A stretch of DNA of 16,755 nt from Sodaliphilus sp050873765 (GTDB lineage Bacteria; Bacteroidota; Bacteroidia; Bacteroidales; Muribaculaceae): contig JBNMJK010000053.1 in the NCBI GenBank assembly GCA_050873765.1, positions 1 through 16,755 of the forward strand, in the 5' to 3' direction. The position numbers and the translations under genes are program-made. The notes beneath the pieces were generated by a model. That model had not been told where the DNA came from and made no database searches. It saw only the letters and a list, made by a program, of their open reading frames with translations. The stretch's first letter is position 1; every line of letters begins with the position of its first letter. This document shows, piece after piece, positions 13,375 through 16,755 of the stretch.

Positions 13375-13692
13375 ATGATTACGGATTATGGCATAGAAGG
13401 CAAGTCGAATAATGAGATTATCTCTGAGCTTGGAGGCCGTTTCAAGGAATACCGGCTTTTCAGCAATCTCACCCAGCGAGAGGTGGCAGTGAAGTCGGGT
13501 GTGAGCGTTTTCACGATCAGCCAGTTTGAAAAAGGTGAGGCCGGCAACATTGGCTTTGGCACGATACTTTCGTTGCTGAGGAGCATCGGGTTTATAGCCG
13601 AGGCAGAGAAGCTGCTGCCGCCATTGCCCCTATTGCCAAGCCAGATGGTGAAATCACGAAACAAGAAAGAGAGGGTGCGGCATGAGAGATAA
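13375..13692 (+). CDS. hipB: HipB-like antitoxin, XRE-family HTH
   Basis: This 105-residue protein carries an XRE helix-turn-helix at about 20-75 (GGRFKEYRLFSNLTQREVAVKSG..., FTISQFEKGEAGNIGFGTILSLLRSIGF) and a Pro-rich then basic tail (KSRNKKERVRHER). Known HipB proteins bind operator DNA as dimers, neutralise HipA and repress their own operon. Gene order here (hipB, then hipA overlapping by 11 nt) is classical. The ATG at 13375 is the first codon after the -7 box, so translation is probably leaderless. The two dyads upstream fit autorepression. The operon is lower in GC than the flanking exonuclease and glnS genes, consistent with acquisition by transfer. Confidence 0.88.
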   Translation: MITDYGIEGKSNNEIISELGGRFKEYRLFSNLTQREVAVKSGVSVFTISQFEKGEAGNIGFGTILSLLRSIGFIAEAEKLLPPLPLLPSQMVKSRNKKERVRHER

Positions 13693-14947
13693 CGTGGTGA
13701 AAGTAAGTATTTGGGGAAAATGCGTAGGTTTACTGGTATGGGACGAAAAGCGTGCTTGCTCCTCATTTCAATTTGATAAGGATTTTGCAAAAGCAGGCTT
13801 GGATATAGCTCCACTTGTGGCACCTTTGAGTTCTCCATTGGTGCAAAAAGGTTTCCCCTTGACAGGCAACAAGGAAAAGCTGTATTGCGGCCTTCCAGAA
13901 TTTATTGCAGACTCCCTTCCCGACCATTGGGGGAACGTAGTGTTTCAGAAATGGCTTGAAATTAATCATATTCGTTCACGCCAAGTGAATCCAGTTGACA
14001 GGCTCTCTTTCATTGGCAAGAGAGCGATGGGGGCACTGGAGTATCAGCCTGCCCAAATACAAGAAGATGCCTCTGTGGGTATTGAACTGGGATCGCTTTA
14101 TGAACTTGCCGACACTATATTCACTAAAAGGCAAGATATAGCCATCGATCCAAGCCAGGGACTCATTGTAGAGGATTTGTATAAAGTGGGCACTTCGGCT
14201 GGCGGGCAACGTCCGAAGGCAATTATTGCCATTGATGAATCTACTGGGGTGATACGCTCAGGCCAGGCAGAGCTTCCGCCTAATTTCACATATTATATAT
14301 TGAAGTTTAACACGGGGAAGCCTGGTGATTTTCCATTTACGGAAGTGGAGATGGCTTACTATTTGATGGCAAAAGAATGTGGTGTGAATATGATGCCATC
14401 ACGGCTGATGGAGATTGAGGGTAGGCGGCATTTCCTTACACAGCGTTTTGACAGAGTGGGAGGTAAAAAGATTCACACCCAGACTTTGGCCGCCATGAGC
14501 TCGATTGCCGATACTTATGAAGACTTATTTGTTGTGGGAAGAAAGATTGGACTTTCAGAAGAAGAGCAGGGGCAGCAGTATCGCAGAATGGTGTTTAATG
14601 TGCTTGCTGGAAATGTTGACGACCACACAAAGAATTTTTCGTTTCTTATGTATCCGAATGGAGAGTGGCATATATCACCTGCTTATGACTTGTTGTTCTC
14701 AATCGATCCCGATTCCTTGTTTTTCCGTAGGCATGAGCTATCCATTCGCGGGAAGCGTAACAATATCACAGTGAAAGACCTTGTGGAATTTGCAAAAGCA
14801 CAGAATATCAAGAATGCTACTCATATTATCGAACAAATTTCTGTGGTTGTGAATAATTTTAAGGATTATGCAGCTATGGTGGGTATAACAGAATATTGGG
14901 CCGACAGGATTTACAGCCTTTTGAGGGAGAACGACGCTTTGATATGA
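13682..14947 (+). CDS. hipA: HipA-like serine/threonine kinase toxin
   Basis: HipA kinases inactivate target proteins by phosphorylation; the Escherichia coli protein modifies glutamyl-tRNA synthetase and slows growth. The 421-residue product is full length. The N-terminal subdomain (about 1-120) ends in the family segment RLSFIGKRAMGALEYQPA. The Gly/Ser loop VGTSAGGQRPKA (169-180) corresponds to the ATP and autophosphorylation loop. ILKFN, the EVEMAYYLMAKECGV helix, and FLTQRFDR follow. The catalytic motif is NVDDHTKN (311-318; catalytic Asp313) and PAYDLL (333-338) carries the metal aspartate. All key residues are present, so it should be active unless held by HipB. It has the fused N-domain of two-gene HipBA rather than the split three-gene HipBST form. 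Confidence 0.93.
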   Translation: MRDNVVKVSIWGKCVGLLVWDEKRACSSFQFDKDFAKAGLDIAPLVAPLSSPLVQKGFPLTGNKEKLYCGLPEFIADSLPDHWGNVVFQKWLEINHIRSRQVNPVDRLSFIGKRAMGALEYQPAQIQEDASVGIELGSLYELADTIFTKRQDIAIDPSQGLIVEDLYKVGTSAGGQRPKAIIAIDESTGVIRSGQAELPPNFTYYILKFNTGKPGDFPFTEVEMAYYLMAKECGVNMMPSRLMEIEGRRHFLTQRFDRVGGKKIHTQTLAAMSSIADTYEDLFVVGRKIGLSEEEQGQQYRRMVFNVLAGNVDDHTKNFSFLMYPNGEWHISPAYDLLFSIDPDSLFFRRHELSIRGKRNNITVKDLVEFAKAQNIKNATHIIEQISVVVNNFKDYAAMVGITEYWADRIYSLLRENDALI

Positions 14948-15044
14948 ATTATTTTTGCGAAGCCTTGATGCGGAGAATGCACACAAAGTAAGCGAGCAAT
15001 TTTTGACTCACCATTTTGGCTGTGATGAGCTGTGTAGGTGTGAA

Positions 15045-15091
15045 AAAAGAAGCCTTGGAGCGTAGGGATTTGATGCTCCAAGGCTTCTTTT
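15045..15091. terminator. Strong bidirectional terminator between hipA and glnS
   Basis: AAAAGAAGCCTTGGAGC (15045-15061) and GCTCCAAGGCTTCTTTT (15075-15091) form a perfect 17-bp stem around a 13-nt loop. T-runs occur on both strands, serving the convergent hipBA and glnS transcripts. Confidence 0.92.
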
Positions 15092-15131
15092 ATTTTATAT
15101 GGTGGCTGCTATGCCATTTGCGGCAGGTGAG

Positions 15132-16755
15132 CTACTTTTTGCTTTGCTTAGCCCAACTGTCTTTCAAGCCGATAGTGCGGTTGAACACCAGTTTCGACTC
15201 GGTGGAGTCGGGGTCCACACAGAAGTAGCCAATGCGCTGGAACTGGAACTTGTCGCCCTCTTTGGCGTTCTCTGCCTGGAAAGGCTCAATCTTGGCGTTC
15301 TCAATTACCTTGAGCGAGTCGGGGTTGAGCAGTTCGCGGAAGTCGTGCTCGGTGTCGGCACTTGGGTTCTCTACTGCGAACAGACGGTCGTAGATACGCA
15401 CTTCTGCGTCCTTGCAGTGGCGCGCCGACACCCAGTGGAGTGTGCCTTTCACCTTTCGGTTGGCGCCTTCCATGCCGCTGAGGGTGTTGGGGTCGTAGGT
15501 GCATTGAATTTCGGTGACGTTGCCGTCGGCGTCTTTGGTGCAACCGGTGCACATAATGATGTAGGCACCTTTCAAGCGCACCTCCTTGCCTGGGGTCATG
15601 CGGAAGAACTTCTTGGGAGCGTCTTCCATAAAGTCGTCGCGCTCAATGTAGATTTCGCGGCTGAATGGCATCTGGTGAGTGCCAGCATTTTCTTGCTCAG
15701 GATTGTTGTCCATAGCCATCATCTCCACCTTGTCGTCGGGGTAGTTGGTGATCACCACTTTCACAGGGTTGAGCACGGCGCACACACGTCCGGCCTTCTT
15801 GTTGAGGTCTTCGCGAATGGCGTGCTCCAGAAGGCTGATATCGTTGAGCGCCTCAAACTTAGTATAGCCGATGGTGCTGATGAAATTCTTGATAGATTCT
15901 GGGGTGAATCCACGGCGGCGCAGGCCACACAGTGTAGGCATTCGAGGGTCGTCCCAGCCGTTCACCAGTCCCTCTTTCACCAGCTGGAGCAGTTTGCGCT
16001 TGCTCATCACGGTGTAGGTGAGGTTGAGGCGGTTAAATTCAATTTGTCGAGGGCAGTATTCATTCACCTTGTCGCCGGCCAGTTCTCTCACGAACTTGTC
16101 GTAAAGCGGGCGGTGAGGCACAAATTCAAGGGTGCAGATAGAGTGTGTCACGCCCTCAAAGTAGTCGCTCTGCCCGTGGGCGAAGTCATACATAGGATAC
16201 ACTTTCCACTTGTCGCCGGTGCGCCAGTGCGGGCGCAGGATAATGCGGTACATGATAGGGTCGCGGAAGTGCATATTGTCGCTTGCCATATCGATTTTTG
16301 CACGGAGCACACGGCTGCCTTCGGCAAACTCGCCAGCGTTCATGCGGTTGAAAAGGTCGAGATTCTCTTCCACCGATCGGTTGCGGTAGGGGCTTTCTTG
16401 TCCAGGTGTGGTGGGCGTGCCCTTTTGTGCGGCTATTTGCTCGCTCGTCTGGTCGTCGACGTAGGCCTTTCCCTCCTTGATAAGGCGGATGGCAAAGTCG
16501 TAGAGGCGCTGAAAATAATCGCTGGCGTAATAGAGGCGGTCGCCCCAGTCGTAGCCCAGCCACTTAATGTCGCGCATGATGGCTTGCTCATATTCAGTGT
16601 CCTCCTTAGCGGGGTTAGTGTCGTCGAAGCGCAGATTGCATGTGCCGCCAAACATTTCAGCCACACCGAAATCCATGCAGATGGCCTTAGCGTGCCCAAT
16701 GTGCAGGTAGCCGTTAGGCTCAGGTGGAAAGCGCGTGTTGAGTCGTCCACCATTC
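15132..16755 (-). CDS. glnS: Glutaminyl-tRNA synthetase, 5' end beyond the window
   Basis: GlnS charges tRNA-Gln with glutamine. The 540 visible residues end at a TAG at 15132-15134. The frame stays open to the window edge. The ATG at 16676 is internal, because upstream codons encode FPPEPNGYLHIGHAKAIC, which is the class I HIGH motif. Further motifs are the NLRFDDTNP segment, YDFAHGQSDYFEGVTHSICTLEF, and the KMSKS-type TVMSKRKL. The C-terminal anticodon-binding beta-barrel region follows (AVLNPVKVVITNYP). Fewer than about 30 N-terminal residues are likely missing. PEPNGYLHIGHAK and the absence of a GatCAB-type context favour GlnS over GltX. It converges with hipBA across the terminator at 15045-15091. 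Confidence 0.94.
   Translation of the reverse strand, partial: NGGRLNTRFPPEPNGYLHIGHAKAICMDFGVAEMFGGTCNLRFDDTNPAKEDTEYEQAIMRDIKWLGYDWGDRLYYASDYFQRLYDFAIRLIKEGKAYVDDQTSEQIAAQKGTPTTPGQESPYRNRSVEENLDLFNRMNAGEFAEGSRVLRAKIDMASDNMHFRDPIMYRIILRPHWRTGDKWKVYPMYDFAHGQSDYFEGVTHSICTLEFVPHRPLYDKFVRELAGDKVNEYCPRQIEFNRLNLTYTVMSKRKLLQLVKEGLVNGWDDPRMPTLCGLRRRGFTPESIKNFISTIGYTKFEALNDISLLEHAIREDLNKKAGRVCAVLNPVKVVITNYPDDKVEMMAMDNNPEQENAGTHQMPFSREIYIERDDFMEDAPKKFFRMTPGKEVRLKGAYIIMCTGCTKDADGNVTEIQCTYDPNTLSGMEGANRKVKGTLHWVSARHCKDAEVRIYDRLFAVENPSADTEHDFRELLNPDSLKVIENAKIEPFQAENAKEGDKFQFQRIGYFCVDPDSTESKLVFNRTIGLKDSWAKQSKK

Noticed and set aside
14950..14957. TATTTTTG as a promoter for a small RNA ending at the 15045-15091 terminator
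   Set aside because: No TTG is present at the -33 distance and the sequence in between shows no structure; the terminator is explained by hipBA and glnS.
1..16755. CRISPR arrays, insertion sequences or prophage genes
   Set aside because: No regularly spaced repeats, transposase, integrase or phage structural frames were seen in any frame.

Overview
The window looks like chromosomal DNA of a Bacteroidales bacterium (Bacteroidota), probably Prevotellaceae or Muribaculaceae. The support is gene content (a DUF4369-like/TlpA thioredoxin lipoprotein, a PF13568-type outer-membrane barrel, a fused hisI-hisE) and the repeated occurrence of the Bacteroidota promoter signature TTTG-N(18-20)-TAnnTTTG. 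Family names come from reading the translations; no database search was possible.

Layout. 27-1076: thiL with a clear terminator. 1077-1762: a gene desert holding a frameshifted gene remnant and the promoter of the histidine genes. 1763-4480: tightly packed hisH-hisA-hisF-hisIE, with overlapping or nearly touching genes. 4481-4694: a repeat-rich spacer of ATTAGA units and a dispersed palindromic hairpin. 4695-5843: lysA. 5924-6169: a complete tRNA-Arg(TCT) unit with promoter and terminator. 6187-6364: an inverted-repeat element made of two copies of the dispersed hairpin family. 6361-8719 (minus strand): a small membrane protein with a sigma-54-like promoter and a secreted beta-helix protein.

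8893-9691: a compact accessory module, DUF4160 followed by DUF2442-HTH. It has an operator-like dyad exactly filling its promoter spacer, an ATT codon where the first gene's ATG is expected, and an atypically strong Shine-Dalgarno before the second gene. 9766-11568 (minus): an unusual envelope protein (barrel, Q-rich linker, repeat region, cysteine-pair tail) behind a roughly 395-nt leader containing a 16-codon ORF laid over a hairpin. 11607-13262: a TlpA/ResA-type thioredoxin lipoprotein with a DnaQ-type exonuclease 6 nt behind it. 13310-14947: a hipBA toxin-antitoxin operon whose promoter sits so close to the hipB ATG that the mRNA should be leaderless, with two operator-like dyads. 15045-15091: a strong bidirectional terminator. 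15132-16755 (minus): glnS, cut by the window edge.

The biosynthetic genes (thiL, his, lysA), the tRNA and glnS are ordinary housekeeping. The regions most worth a second look are the DUF4160/DUF2442-HTH module, the structured leader plus chimeric envelope protein, the sigma-54-like promoter, and the dispersed hairpin family whose copies differ only by pairing-preserving transitions.
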